Numbered from the stretch's first letter, positions 1 to 10,745 are shown. The stretch is DNA of 64,000 nucleotides from Elephas maximus indicus (GCF_024166365.1 NC_064830.1:87538721-87602720), one strand, 5' to 3'. Made by a program: numbers and translations. Notes: generated by a model from the letters alone, not told the origin.

Positions 1-570
1 CGGAGAACTACCTGGGGTGTTTTTCAAAACCGCCGATGCCCAGGCTACCCCTCTGAGACTCTGATTCAAGAGGCCCACTCTCCCTCTCCTCGCCAGCTCG
101 GCTGCTGGAACCTGTTTATGGCATGGCCAGGCTTTGCAATAATCAGTCCATCTGTTTTTATTTTGTATTAAAGTTGCTATTCCTCCAGGCTCTTTCTCGG
201 GACATTAGCCTTTATGGCCCTCCTCTGCCACTGCTCCTCGGTCACATTTGATCCCACCCAGGAGACCTGGGACGCAGCAGCTGCAGCAACCGTTCCCGCT
301 CCAGGACCCTGGAAGGACCCCTTCCCAACTGGGACTGGTGGCTTTTGGTTTGGTCTCCTAGATTGCGATTTGGAGGCAGATACAAGTGCAGAGAGAGGCT
401 GAGAGAGTGGAGACAGGCACCCAAGAGAGGCAGGGACATCTGAAGGAGAGAGACAGAGGGCTGTGCCCTCATCCCCAACTACAGGAAGACAACATGTGTG
501 AATTGGCTCAAGAGCATTTTCAATCAAATAAATAAACAAAGCATTTATTAAGACACTGCTATCAATAAAA
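1..570. other. non-coding flank with MER5-like fragment
   Basis: No gene is supported. The first ~75 bases resemble the internal phrase of the mammal-wide MER5 DNA transposon (an 'accTGGGGTG...CTGATTCA' pattern). The rest is unassigned. Open frames on both strands around 177-587 overlap each other, show no domain and look like chance. Confidence 0.45.
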
Positions 571-736
571 AGAAACCCTGGTGGCAAAGTGGTTAAGTGC
601 TACGGCTGCTAACCAAGAGGTCTGCGATTCAAATTCACCAGGTGCTCCTTGGAAACTCTATGGGGCAGTTCTACTGTGTCCTATAGAGTCGTTATGAGTT
701 GGAATCGACTTGTTGTCAATGGATTTTGGGTTTTGG
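571..736 (+). mobile_element. AfroSINE, full length
   Basis: A tRNA-like head with A-box-like and B-box-like words ('GGCAAAGTGGTTAAG', then a degenerate 'GATTCAAATTC') is followed by the standard body (GGGGCAGTTCTACT) and the RTE-like tail. It is flanked by a 12-bp direct repeat, TATCAATAAAAG-like, at 560-571 and 737-748, which shows an intact retroposition event. This is a SINE rather than a working tRNA gene. Confidence 0.9.
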
Positions 737-775
737 TATCAATAAAAGACCTGGTGATCCGCTTCCATAAAGAGT

Positions 776-1051
776 AAAAATCCAAACCCATTGCCATCAA
801 TTCCAACTCAAAGCAAACCTATGGAATGGGGGGAACTGCTCCATTGGGTTTCCAAGGCTGTAACCTTTACAGACCCTGGTGGCACAATGGTTAAGAGCTC
901 AGCTGCTAACCAAAAGGTTGGCAGTTCAAGTCCACCAGGTGCTCCTTGGGAACTATATGGGGCAGTTCTACTCTGTTCTGCAGGGCCACTACAAGTCGGA
1001 ATCAACTCGATGGCAATGGGAGAGAGAGAGAATCTTTACAGAAGCAGACTG
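776..1051 (-). mobile_element. AfroSINE (long type), split by another SINE
   Basis: Reverse-oriented tail and body at 776-873 resume at 1033-1051 ('CAGAAGCAGACTG', a phrase of the long AfroSINE variant). A forward SINE interrupts it at the CTTTACAGA site. The remainder after 1051 is degraded, with a further forward tail fragment at about 1060-1130. Confidence 0.75.
874..1032 (+). mobile_element. AfroSINE nested in an AfroSINE
   Basis: A full head-to-tail copy starts at ACCCTGGTGGCACAATGG and ends at CGATGGCAATGGG. Direct repeats CCTTTACAGA (864-873) and TCTTTACAGA (1033-1042) mark its target site, which lies inside the body of the reverse-oriented host SINE. Confidence 0.85.
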
Positions 1052-1401
1052 AGAGCCTAGAAAGCAGTTCTACTCTGTCATAAGAGGCCGCTGTGACTCA
1101 GAATCTACTCAACGATACCTAAGAACAAAAGCAATATTACCGAGTATCTGCTGGGTGCCAAAGGTAACAGAGACATCACCTCTGATTCTCCCTGAAACCC
1201 TACAAGGAGGTATTATTATGAGAACACTATGGCCCAGAGAATTAAGTGCCTCTTCCCAGATGCATCAGCCAGTATAAGCTAGGTTATGTTGTGGTAATAA
1301 TCCCCAAAATCCCAGTGGTACAAAACAATACAGGGCAGAGGATCAGCTCTCATTCAAGTTATATGGTACATCAAGGGTCAGCAGTGTTCTGCTCCATGTC
1401 T

Positions 1402-1475
1402 TGTGTGTGTGTGTGTATGTGTGTGTGCGTGCGTGCATGTGTGTGTATATATATATACATATTTATTTATATTTC
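1402..1475. repeat. (TG)n/(TA)n microsatellite
   Basis: An alternating TG tract is followed by GCGTGCG and a short TATATA run. It is the left part of a simple-repeat field that continues beyond the SINE at 1488-1822. Confidence 0.9.
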
Positions 1476-1487
1476 AAAAATATATTT

Positions 1488-1822
1488 GTTAGCTGCCGTC
1501 AAGTCAACCCTGATTCATGGCAACCCCATGCGCAACGCAGTGAAATACTGCCAGTCCTGCACCATCCCCGTGATCAGTTGCGGATCTGGCCATTATAAGC
1601 CGCACGGTTTTCATTGGCTGATGTTTAAATGAGATCACCAGTCCTTTCTTGCTTGTCCATCTTAGTCTAGAAGTGCCACGGAAACCTGCTCATCATCATA
1701 GCAACTCACAAGCTTCCAATGATGGATGGGTGGTGCCTGTGCATTAAATATACTGGCTGAGAATTAAACCTGGGTCTCCCACATAGAAGGTAAGAATTTT
1801 ACCACTAAACCACCAACGGTGT
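1488..1822 (-). mobile_element. SINE with tRNA-Gly-like head and AfroSINE/RTE-like tail
   Basis: Read on the minus strand, 1741-1820 matches a tRNA-Gly gene in order: GTTGGTGGTTTAGTGGTA (A box), a degraded anticodon arm, GGGAGACCCAGG, a B-box-like GGTTTAATTC and a partly conserved acceptor end. The body (1488-1740) carries the AfroSINE/RTE signature 'gccgtcaagtcaaccctgattcatgg' in diverged form. The usual AfroSINE head is a different tRNA-like sequence. Divergence rules out a functional tRNA. The subfamily assignment is my inference. Confidence 0.7.
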
Positions 1823-1990
1823 GTGTATGTGTGTATGCATATATGGGTATATGTGTGTATGCATGTATGTATATATGTGTGTGTGTATATGCATATACGT
1901 GTATGTGTGTGTATATAGGGTCGCTATGAGTCAGAATTGACTCAACAGCACACGATAACATATGTATACGTATACATGTATATATATGTG
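1818..1990. repeat. (TATG)n/(TG)n microsatellite with embedded SINE tail
   Basis: Degenerate TGTGTATGCATA repeats. An isolated AfroSINE/RTE tail (GGGTCGCTATGAGTCAG) lies at about 1918-1953. The tract probably once joined the one at 1402-1475. Confidence 0.8.
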
Positions 1991-1999
1991 CATGTACAT

Positions 2000-3940
2000 A
2001 AGTTTATTATAAATTTTGCTAATATGAAGATCGTGTAGCTCACAGTTTACAAATAAGAATAGATAACAATAAAATATACAATACTCTTTATTCTGAATTT
2101 AGAATTTATTCTAAATTCCATATAGATTTTCATAGGATGTTTTTGTTGATTCTCACTAAACTCTTGTATCCATAGCCCTCCTATAGTTTCTATCCAATCC
2201 TGACTTGACAATTTTTATGTTAGTCACAATGTGGCAACTATAGATACAGCACATTTACTTTAATCTGCTTTATTAGCATTTCCCCCTTCACTTTCTTAAA
2301 TCTAAACGATCAACCAAAGAATAAAGCAAACCGCAATTTGTAGCATTTGCCCATTTCTGGGGTGTGAATACCCCCATCATGGCCACTTTCAAGTTACCAA
2401 AGTGAAGTCATTGTATGCAGAGCTGGAAAGAAATGGCTGATGACACACCCTTAGGCAGCAGGTCCACCTAACGGATGCAACAGACATAAATATTCTCAAG
2501 AACTTAGGCAACAGTCAAGGTAGTGAAACTGGAAGTGAGAAGTTTTGAGTATTTACTGCCTTTTTTTTTTTAATTATTTAACGATAAGATTACATAGTTT
2601 AATCTTTAATGATGGGTCATGTACTGAATAACTGGCTCACAAAATTCCTGAAAATTTGAGAACTGGCTCTCACAGGCTCCTCTGAGCCAGCTCCAGCATG
2701 CCACTGCTATCCTCCTTGCTGCTGGGAGTGCTGTCCTCACTTGTCATCCCTCTCCAGGAACAGTCCTCAGCTCAAGAGGAGCTGCGCCTCACCCAATAGC
2801 TTCCAGAGGTAGTGCTCACAAAATGGGTGGTCAATGAGGGAGTAGAGGTACCTGGCCCATTGTCCCAACCGAGGATGTCTCTGGAGGACCATCCCAGGTT
2901 TAGAGCTCTTGGTGGTGCCCAGCTTCTCCCTCTGCCCAATCCTGCTTCCTTCCCTCGCCCCATCAGTGTTGATCCCCAGAGCACTGCCTAGTAATCTGTG
3001 TGCACGTTCATCTCCATCTCAGCATCTGCTTCCAACTACACTGTGGAGCCAGGCTGATGGACAGTCACTGGCAGAAGGAAGGAGACATCCCTAAAGGGTC
3101 TCATTTCTGCTTAAAACTCACTAGGCAGACCTACGCACACAATCCTACTCAACCACAAGCAGCCAGGAAGCGCCATCCTGCCTTGTGCCTGCAAAAGGGG
3201 AGAACAGAATATTGGCACTAGCGACTTCTACTGCGTGGTTACACAGCCAGGAAACAGCAAATCTGGGATGGAGCCCCAGGTCTTTTCAACCACAGAGCCT
3301 TTGCTCTTTCCTCCAGGCCACTGCCAGATGGAGGCCCCTTGCCAGCTCCTGAGGGTATGAAGATGAATAAAATGCAGTCCCCACCCTTGAAGCATCCACA
3401 CTACCGGAGCTGGTATACAGGCCAGTCACATCAGAGATGCATAAACTGAATCTTAGTATCCCCAGAAGACCCTAAAGAAGACCACTAGTCCTGGTCAGCA
3501 AATACACTTCTTTCCCCCATCTCACACCCATTGCAGATATCGCTAATTGATCATGAAACTTTTTCATGGTAAGCCTGGATGAGACAAGAATCTCAATTCA
3601 CAGCTCCAGAGAGGCATTGCCAATCAATCAGAGACAGTGCATAATTTGAAATTTATTTGCCATTCTGATACATGCCCCACCACACACACACCTGTTTTGC
3701 ATATGGGAAAACTGAGGCCAGAGGAGAAGAATTCTCATACCACTTGGTAAGTCAGTTTGGCCACACAATTGCCACTGCAGCAAAGACATTTGTGCAGGAA
3801 GACAGAGGATAATCTGTCTAAAACCCCAGAGTGTTCATCATTAAGAAGCTGAAAGCTAGCATAAACCCAGGAAGTTTCCTCAATAATCTGCTTTGATTTG
3901 TTAATAATAATGATAACAAACACAATGATACTTATCATTT
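2000..3940. other. no gene seen; AT-rich unique DNA and degraded repeats
   Basis: Short open frames near 2772-3221 occur on both strands without a recognisable domain or splice context. A short poly(T) run lies at about 2560. Nothing here supports an exon. Confidence 0.5.
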
Positions 3941-3949
3941 TAGGCACAG

Positions 3950-4345
3950 AGATAATGTGTTCTTTAAACACATTATCACCTCTCATCCTCACACCACCCT
4001 GAGGTGATTGTTAGTAATAGGTGGCATGATGTCCATTTCAAAGATGGAGAAACAGATTCAGAGAGGTAATTTACCCGAGATCACACAGCTAGTAGTCATG
4101 ATACTAAATCTCTCACGGGATGAGTGTTTACTATGAGTTAGGTTCTGAACCAAGGGCTTTTCATGCAGTATCTCTGTTGATTCTTGCAACAGCCCTATGG
4201 ATGGGGTAGTATCACCCCCATTTTACAGATTAGGGAGTCCAGGGCTTAACAAGGCTCTGTCCTTTAACCTAAACTCACAGAGGTGGGACCAAAATCCAGG
4301 CAATCTGACTGCACCATCCATGCTCATGATGGTAAGCAATGGTAA
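3950..4345 (-). repeat. MIR-type ancient SINE fragments
   Basis: Contains the reverse-oriented MIR core phrases 'gatggagaaacagattcagagagg' and 'gatcacacagctagtag', then a second degraded copy at about 4130-4340 ('ccccattttacagat'). Confidence 0.75.
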
Positions 4346-4384
4346 ATGGCGAAGTTAGGATTTGAACCCTGTTAGTCTGATGGC

Positions 4385-4546
4385 ACCCTGGTGGCCCAGT
4401 GGTTAAGAGCTCAGTTGCTAACCAAGAGGTTGGCAGTTCGAATCCTTCAGCTGCTTCTTAGAAACCCTAAGGGGCAGTTCTACTCTGTCCTGTAGGGTGG
4501 CTATGAGTTGGAATATACTCAATAGCAGTGGGTTTGGTTGGATTTG
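4385..4546 (+). mobile_element. AfroSINE, full length with 14-bp TSD
   Basis: Complete head, body and tail. The perfect 14-bp direct repeat GTTAGTCTGATGGC is at 4371-4384 and 4547-4560, making this one of the clearest retroposition footprints in the window. Confidence 0.93.
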
Positions 4547-4879
4547 GTTAGTCTGATGGCCTTAACCAACAAAAGTTACTGCCTCTTCTGGCAGTACCCA
4601 CTGCCCGTCTCAGGGTGATGCTAAAGAGATACTTGCAGCTGGTCCCTGAACCCAGGGACATGCAGGTCTGCAAAGCAGGAAGCGGGGGGGCGCAAAAGAG
4701 CAGATGACTCACCCCAAGCAAGAGGGAGGCCAGCCAGCAGGGAAATTGTGACCAGGGAGGTGGATGCTCTGATTGGCCTGCCCTGGATCACATGCCCACC
4801 ATTGGGCTATGCATTTCCAAGGCCAAGTGCAATGCCTGGCAGAGATTAGGCACCTATTAACTACTTGCTGAGTGACGGT

Positions 4880-5290
4880 TTCAGTTTATTTTTACTGTAT
4901 AACGAAGTACTGTAAAACATAGTGGCTTACAACAGAAATCATTTTAGTTAGCTCATGATTCAGTGGGTTTGCTGGGCTGGCTCAGCTGGAACTGGGTGGT
5001 CTGGAACAGCTCACTCACGTGTTTGGCAGGTCGCAGACTGGTTCCAGGGGGCATCAGCTGGGCCAGCTCAACTGTACTCCAGGCAGCTTCTCATCATCCC
5101 ACAGGCTAGTCTGGGCTTCTTCACATGGCAGTCTTAGGGCAGCACGAGAGAGCCAGCCTCAGCATGTAAGCACTTTTCTAGTCTCTGTTTGCATCCTGAT
5201 TGCTAATATCCATTGGCCAAAAACAATTACATAAAACAATCACATAACCAAGCTCAAATTCAAAAAGTAGAGAATTAGATTCCAGAAGCA
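4880..5290. repeat. ancient LTR-like interspersed repeat
   Basis: Phrases such as 'gtggcttacaacagaaatc', 'gctgggctggctcagctgg' and 'attggcca' match a common old mammalian LTR-like repeat. A second probable member is at 56,710-57,110. The family name is not certain. Confidence 0.5.
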
Positions 5291-5307
5291 GAGAATTACA
5301 CTTCACT

Positions 5308-5440
5308 TCTTAATGGGTGGTGCAAACGGTTAGAGCGCTTGGCTGCTAACCGAAAGGTTGGAGTTTTGAGTCCACAGGGTGGTGCCTCGGAAGAAAGGCC
5401 TGGTGATCTACGTCCAAAAATCAGCCATTCAAAGATTGAC
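5308..5440 (+). mobile_element. AfroSINE (long type), truncated
   Basis: The head (GTGGTGCAAACGGTTAGAG...GCTGCTAACCGAAAGGTTGG) and the long-type middle (GAAAGGCCTGGTGATCTACG) are present. The tail is missing. Confidence 0.8.
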
Positions 5441-5622
5441 CACGGGCAGACTGAGGACAAGGACCTTTCTCCAGAGCAGACAGACAGAAAGTCTCCCCGG
5501 GAGCCAATGCCCTGAATTTGGACTTGCAACCTACTGGACTGTGAGAAAATAAATTTTACTTTGTTAAAGCCCTCCACTTGTGGTATTTCTGTCGTGGCAG
5601 CACTCGATGACTAAGACAAAAA
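5441..5622 (+). repeat. LTR-like repeat (family 1), 3' part
   Basis: The reverse complement matches the left parts of 31,318-31,745 and 39,535-39,790 ('agaaataccacaag', 'ggctttaacaaa', 'attcagggca'). It contains AATAAA in the sense read here. I call it LTR-like because of structure and multiplicity; the family is not named. Confidence 0.6.
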
Positions 5623-5706
5623 CCATATGGAAATTGTTGAATGGGACCCTAAACCACTGTGTAAACCTTCACCAAAAACACAATAAAATATTATTTAAAA
5701 AAAAGA
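5623..5706 (+). mobile_element. very short 5'-truncated L1 3' end
   Basis: About 80 bases match the end of the older L1 3' UTR also seen at 34,045-34,125 and 51,395-51,470 (GAAATTGTTGAATGGGA, then AAACACAATAAAATATTA). It is followed by A-rich sequence. Confidence 0.75.
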
Positions 5707-6299
5707 AATAGAAGAAACCTATAGAGCACACAGCTCTACCCTGACACACACGGGGTCTCCGTGAGTTGGAATTGACTCAATGGCAACTGGTCTTTTCTCA
5801 ATAGGAAAAGCACATCACAAGGGATCCGCAGGTAGGGATAGGAAGAATTTGTGGTTGTTTTTGGTGCATCTACCACGGTAAATTAAGCAAATTAAGTGAA
5901 TGAATGAATACTAGGCAAAAAGCGACTAACAAAGAGGTTATGTCCAAGGTGAGCCCCTGAACACCAACCCTGGATCCTCTTGTCCAAGAGTCTGGGGGTA
6001 GAGACAACTCCTCAGGTGGGATTAAGTGGCTGAAAAGATGACGGCTGAGACTACAACTAGGCAGGTCCATCTGTTTAACCGTGCCTGAGCCTCTGGCAAA
6101 CTCTCTCCCCCCTAGACTGCTCCACGAGCCTGGAAAGGTGACCCACACCTGTATGGTCGTCAGGTCCTCCTGCCCCAGCTTCCCCGGCCTCAAGATCTGC
6201 ACGGTCTGCCTCTCTCCCAGCCATCCCTCTAACCACCCAGAGCGTTCTTCCAAATCCCCAACGTGCCTCTTGTGACGCACAGCGCCAGAGAGCGTAATT

Positions 6300-6620
6300 G
6301 CTATGGTGATTACTTACAGCCATTACATTAAGTTTTAAAATGTTCCTTTCAAATTGAACAATGTTTTTTCAAAGTCAACAGCTGGTTCACAGCTTGAATA
6401 CAACCGTTAGGATAAATTAAATAAAAAGGGTAATAAAATCACAGTCTAAATTTAATTTCTGAAGAACTGCATAGACTCCAAAAAAAAAAAAAAAAAGCTT
6501 TAGAAATGCCTTTAAAATACAGCCAGAAAAGCAGATTAATCCACTCCCTGATTATGCCGGCTAATGGGCACTTGGCACAATTAACCACGTAACGACACCA
6601 GTGTGGTCAAAGCCCTGAGC
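6300..6620. other. repeat-free AT-rich block, candidate conserved non-coding element
   Basis: I recognise no repeat phrase here apart from an A run at about 6480. TAAATTAAATAAA, CAGATTAATCC and TAATGGGC look like homeodomain-type words. Function is unproven. Confidence 0.3.
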
Positions 6621-7084
6621 CCAGGCCCAGGTTCTGCTGTACAGCCCCAGGGGTCCGCAGGGGAAGGGATTACCAGGCAGGAAGCAGGCACGCACAGACG
6701 TCTCCACAAACAGTCTCAGGAAACAGCACCTGTCCCCCATAAAAACTAACAATGAAGATGGGGTCCAAGAGCAGCCTCCATCCCAGCGCATCTTCCCTGG
6801 TCAGTACCTGTAGTCACCTGGGCCTTTGCCCTGGCAGTTCCACAGGAAGGCAGGAACTTCTTTGTTACAGGCTGCAAAATTCAGCTACTGAAACCCTTGG
6901 CCTCCAGGACAGCTCACCTTGTGCCCCACCCAAAAAGACCTATCAAGCCCTACTCCCAAGCTCAAACCTACCATTCCAAGCTTTAGCATTAGCCTTATGA
7001 CCTTAGACAAGTAATCAGCTAATTTCTCTGAGCCTCAGTTTCCTCCTCTGTAAAAAGGGAGCTCACTCGCACTTTCATTCATTC

Positions 7085-7392
7085 ACACATTCAAACAATA
7101 TCCATCAGCACCTGCTCTGAGCCAGGCCCTGCGCTAGGGGTACAGCGTCGAGCCAGGCGCACAGAAACCCCTGTCTCAAGGAGCACATATTCCACTGGGG
7201 AGACAGACAAGGAACAATGTAAGTGGTAACTAGGCCAAGGAGTGAGGGGACACTGGGGAAATTTAAGTCCGGTGTTTGGGGAAGGTCTCACTGAGAAGGG
7301 GAGGTCTGAGCAAAGGCCTGGAGGATAGGAGGGAGTGCCCTTGCACGGGGAGCAGAGATGCAAAGGCCCTGAGGCAGAAGTGTGCTGAAGGA
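7085..7392 (+). repeat. ancient interspersed repeat; left half of a local duplication
   Basis: Shows the widespread 'attcattca...cctgctctgagccaggccctg...' phrase, followed by 'gtctcactgagaaggggaggtctgagcaaagg'. Bases 7198-7392 have a direct copy at 8599-8791. The related repeat recurs at 41,700-42,390. Confidence 0.7.
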
Positions 7393-7585
7393 GTCCCTAC
7401 CCTTACTACTGAAAGTATGGTCCTTGGGCCAGCTGCATCAGCACCACCCAGGAGCTTGTTGAAAATGCAGGCTCTCAGGCCTCCCCCCAGAGTCTGCCCG
7501 GTAACGAGATCCCCAGGTGATTTACAGGAACTAAAAGTGAGAAGTGCTTCCCTGGACAGTCTTTCCATGCCACAGCACACAGTGG
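7393..7585 (+). repeat. MER5-like element; inverted partner at 8933-9121
   Basis: Includes 'caccacccaggagcttgttgaaaatgcag', a hallmark of MER5-type hAT transposons. The same segment with its flank (TGGACAG, CTTTCCATGCCACAGCACAC) occurs reverse-complemented at 8933-9121. Confidence 0.75.
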
Positions 7586-8064
7586 GGGGTGGGGAGGGAG
7601 GGTGCATGGGTGTCTCCATGGATCTCAGAGTAAGAACATGCATGTGTCTTATCACCTAAGGAGAGGAAAGACAACCTCAAGGACAGTAGTGGGAAAAGAG
7701 AGCATTTGCCCCAGTGCTTAAGGAGAATTGTTCTGCATGACCTGCCTCAGGCCTTCCCAGGGTGGAACTTCCTAAAAAGCAGGACATCAGCCCTGGGACT
7801 AGAAATGCCAAGAGTGAGAACTGAAGGAGAATGGGGGAGGGAGAAGGAACCTGTGTCTGTGGGGTGGAGGGGGATGCAGAGACAGGTCAAGCTTTTAACC
7901 CTTCGTATGTCGCACACAGGAGGAGGGAGGTACAGGGAGAACATGGACAGCCCCCTTGTGGCCGGTACTGGTAGTGAACAGAGCAAGGTGATCAGGCTTG
8001 CTGGTACCCAGGGACATGAGTAAATAATTATAGTGTTGCAGGTGGGCTATGGATTTGGAGAGAA

Positions 8065-8112
8065 GCAACTACACGCACACATGCACACACACACACACAC
8101 GCGCACACACCG
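8065..8112. repeat. (CA)n microsatellite
   Basis: CACACATGCACACACACAC followed by a CGCGCACACAC variant. Confidence 0.9.
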
Positions 8113-8598
8113 CTATATAAGTGATCGATCTCTTTAGCGTGCAGAAGGCGGCTTCCCAGGGCAGAAGCAGGTTGTGTTTGCTATGCGTGGCCTCTTCCTG
8201 CCCGGGTTCCCTACATGGTGGCCAGTTTCCTGGACTCGTTCCATACAGCTATGGTCCTTCCAGAGCCCGGACGACAGCAGAGCTCTTGCTGTGCCACTGA
8301 CTTACCTGCTTGGACTGCAGCTAGGAAGGACTCACCCTAACAGTGCGGCACTTCCGTTAAAGGGATGTTTAAGAACTTTCCTTCAGAACCAAACTTGGTG
8401 GCAGCGAGACCACATCCTCACCAGGGGGAGAAAGCAGAGCCAGTGCCTGGGTTCTCCTGAACAGCATCTATGCCTTTACCTGCCCAGAGGGCCAGAGAGC
8501 CCACCCCCCTGCAGTAATAATAGTTAGCAGTTACTTAGAGCTTAGCGTGTATCAGGAGCTGCTCCTACTGTATCTGATATAATCTTTACAACCACTAG

Positions 8599-8791
8599 GA
8601 GACAGACAAGGACCAACAAAAGTAGTAACTAAGCCAAGGAGTGAAGGGACGCTGGAAATTTAAGTCGGGTGTTTGGGGAGGGCCTCACTGAGAAGGGGAG
8701 GTCTGAGCGAAGGCCTGGAGGAGAGGAGGGGGCACCCAGGCACAGGGAGCTGAGATGCAAAGGCCCTGAGGCAGGAGTGTGCTGGAGGAGA
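8599..8791 (+). repeat. direct duplicate of 7198-7392
   Basis: Shares GAGACAGACAAGGA at its start, TTTAAGTC/GGGTGTTTGGGGA in the middle and CAAAGGCCCTGAGGCAG near its end with 7198-7392, with scattered substitutions. The copy ends at GGAGGAG/GGAGAT, where the two loci diverge. Confidence 0.85.
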
Positions 8792-8932
8792 TAAGTCAGA
8801 GCTAATGGGAAAAATAATAAGATCCACTTCAGAGAGCTAATTGATGTATTCAACAAATATTTACTGACTGCTTAATACACACTGGACAGAAGGTGGTTGA
8901 TAAAACACTCCCATGCAGCTCCTGCCCCCACC

Positions 8933-9121
8933 GTGTGCCGTGGCATGGAAAGGCTGTCCAGGGAAGCACTTCTCACTTTTAGTGCCTGTGAATCACCTAG
9001 GGGCCTTGTTACCAGGCAGACTCTGGGGGAGCCCTGAGAGCCTGCATTTTCAACAAGCCCCTGGGTGGTGCTGATGCAGCTGGCCCAAGGACCAAACTTT
9101 CAGTAGTAAGGGTAGGGACTC
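8933..9121 (-). repeat. inverted duplicate of 7393-7585 (MER5-like)
   Basis: The reverse complement of 7393-7585, from the CACAC/GTGTGCCGTGGCATGGAAAGG flank to the 'ACTGAAAGT' end. Confidence 0.85.
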
Positions 9122-9147
9122 ATGTACAACTGCCACCCTAGTGAGGA

Positions 9148-9180
9148 GCCCCCAGTGGCGCAGTGATTAAGTGCTCGGCA
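9148..9180 (+). mobile_element. AfroSINE head fragment
   Basis: Only the A-box region survives (CCAGTGGCGCAGTGATTAAG), with no body or tail. Confidence 0.6.
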
Positions 9181-9761
9181 TGATATCCCCTTTCTCTCCC
9201 ACTCAGGGAATATATCAGTTATTCACCGAAGTACAATTTATAAAAAAAAGAACATCTGAAACAACTCAAGTGTCCGTGTACAGAAGTCCATGTACAGTTA
9301 ACAAGAGAATAATCACAAAATCAGTGAAAACTGGTAAATGTCTATCAGCCAGTTCGCTAAGGTGGGAGGCCCTGATTTATAGAGTTTACCCATTTCTGTA
9401 GCGTAAATACTACCACTATGGCCAATTTCAAGCTACCAAAATAATATCAATGGGCACACAAATTTCTGAAATTTTAACAAGCAGATCTTGAGAGCCAGCA
9501 GGAGCTGATTCCAACACACCCCACAATGAAGCTGTAAAAAAAATCAGTAATAACAATGAAGACGCTCTCTCTGTACTGAAAGGAAAGAGCTCCAGGACAT
9601 ACTGTTAAAGGGGGGTAGGGAACACCAAGGTAGTCTGTAACCTTGTGTGTAATAAAAGAAGGGAAGATACAAACACACATACATATATAACTGCTTGTAT
9701 TTGCAAGCTTCATAAAGAACTACTAGAAGGAGACACAAAAAGGTAATAAATGTGGCCATGT

Positions 9762-10000
9762 TGTCGTTGTTGTCAGGTGGAGTCAAGTTGGTTCCAACTC
9801 ATAGCAACCCCGCATACAACAGAACAAAACACAGCCTGGTTCTGTGCCATCCTTACAATCATCGTTATGCTTGAGCCCACTGTTGCAGCCACTGTGTCAA
9901 TCCGTCTAGTTGATTCTTCCTCTTTTTCACTGACCCTCTACTTCACCAAGCATGATGTCCTTCTTCAGGGATCTCTCCTAATTATATGTTCAAAGTATGT
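9762..10000 (-). mobile_element. RTE-type LINE 3' end
   Basis: Minus-strand RTE (BovB-like) 3' region. Landmarks are 'actcatagcaaccccgcatacaacagaac', 'atgcttgagcccactgttgcagcc', 'ctctacttcaccaagcatgatgtcc'. Its extreme 3' end is shared with AfroSINE tails, which fits RTE as the SINE's partner. Confidence 0.75.
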
Positions 10001-10404
10001 GAAGTCTATGGGGAGCAGGAAAACACGATACATAAGAATCAAGAAAGGCAATGATGCTCTTTTGTATATACCTTTTATATTGTTTTGATTTTCAAACTAT
10101 GTAAATGCAGTGTGGGGTCTATTCAAAAAGTTAAATTAAGGAAAGAAAGCATTATCAAAATGCAAGCAAGTGCCTCTGACATTCTTATTGGGGCCACACA
10201 TGTGAATTGCTCCATAACTCCTGAAGTGTAAGAAATGTCCCATTTCTCTAAATTTCTAAATCAAATTATACCCCCATTAGTTAATGTAGCCACCATCCGT
10301 CAGTTCGTCATATTGTGATGGCTTGCATGTTGCTATGATGCTGGAAGCTGTATTTCAAATACCAGCACGGTCACCCATGGTGGACAGGTTTTAGCAGAGC
10401 TTCC

Positions 10405-10745
10405 AGACTAAGACAGACCAGGAGGAAAGGCCTGGCGATCCATTTCTGAAAATTAGCCAGTGAAAACCTTGTGGGTCACAACAGAACATTGTCCAACTTG
10501 CTCGCTTTGGACACGACATCAGGCGGGGATCAATCGCTAGAGGAGGACATCACGTTTGGTCAAGCAGAGGGCCAGTGAGGGTGACGGAGACCCTCAGTGA
10601 GATGGATTGGCACAATAACTGCAACGATAAACTCAAACACGCCAGGGATCACGAGGATGATGCAGGACTGGGAGCATTTTGTTCCGATGTACCTATGGTC
10701 TCCATGAGTCAGAGTCAACTTGACAACAGCCACCTATCTACTTAA
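10405..10745 (+). mobile_element. RTE-type LINE 3' end
   Basis: Forward copy. 'ggcctggcgatccatttctgaaaa', 'gagatggattggcacaat' and 'catgagtcagagtcaacttgacaac' follow the order of the RTE 3' end. It is 5' truncated and has no intact frame. Confidence 0.75.

Noticed and set aside
571-640. A-box/B-box sequences suggesting tRNA genes (here and in every AfroSINE)
   Set aside because: They recur dozens of times with the same body and tail, so they are SINE promoters and not individual tRNA genes.
1741-1820. Possible tRNA-Gly gene on the minus strand
   Set aside because: The anticodon arm and acceptor pairing are decayed and it is fused to a SINE body; it is a SINE head.
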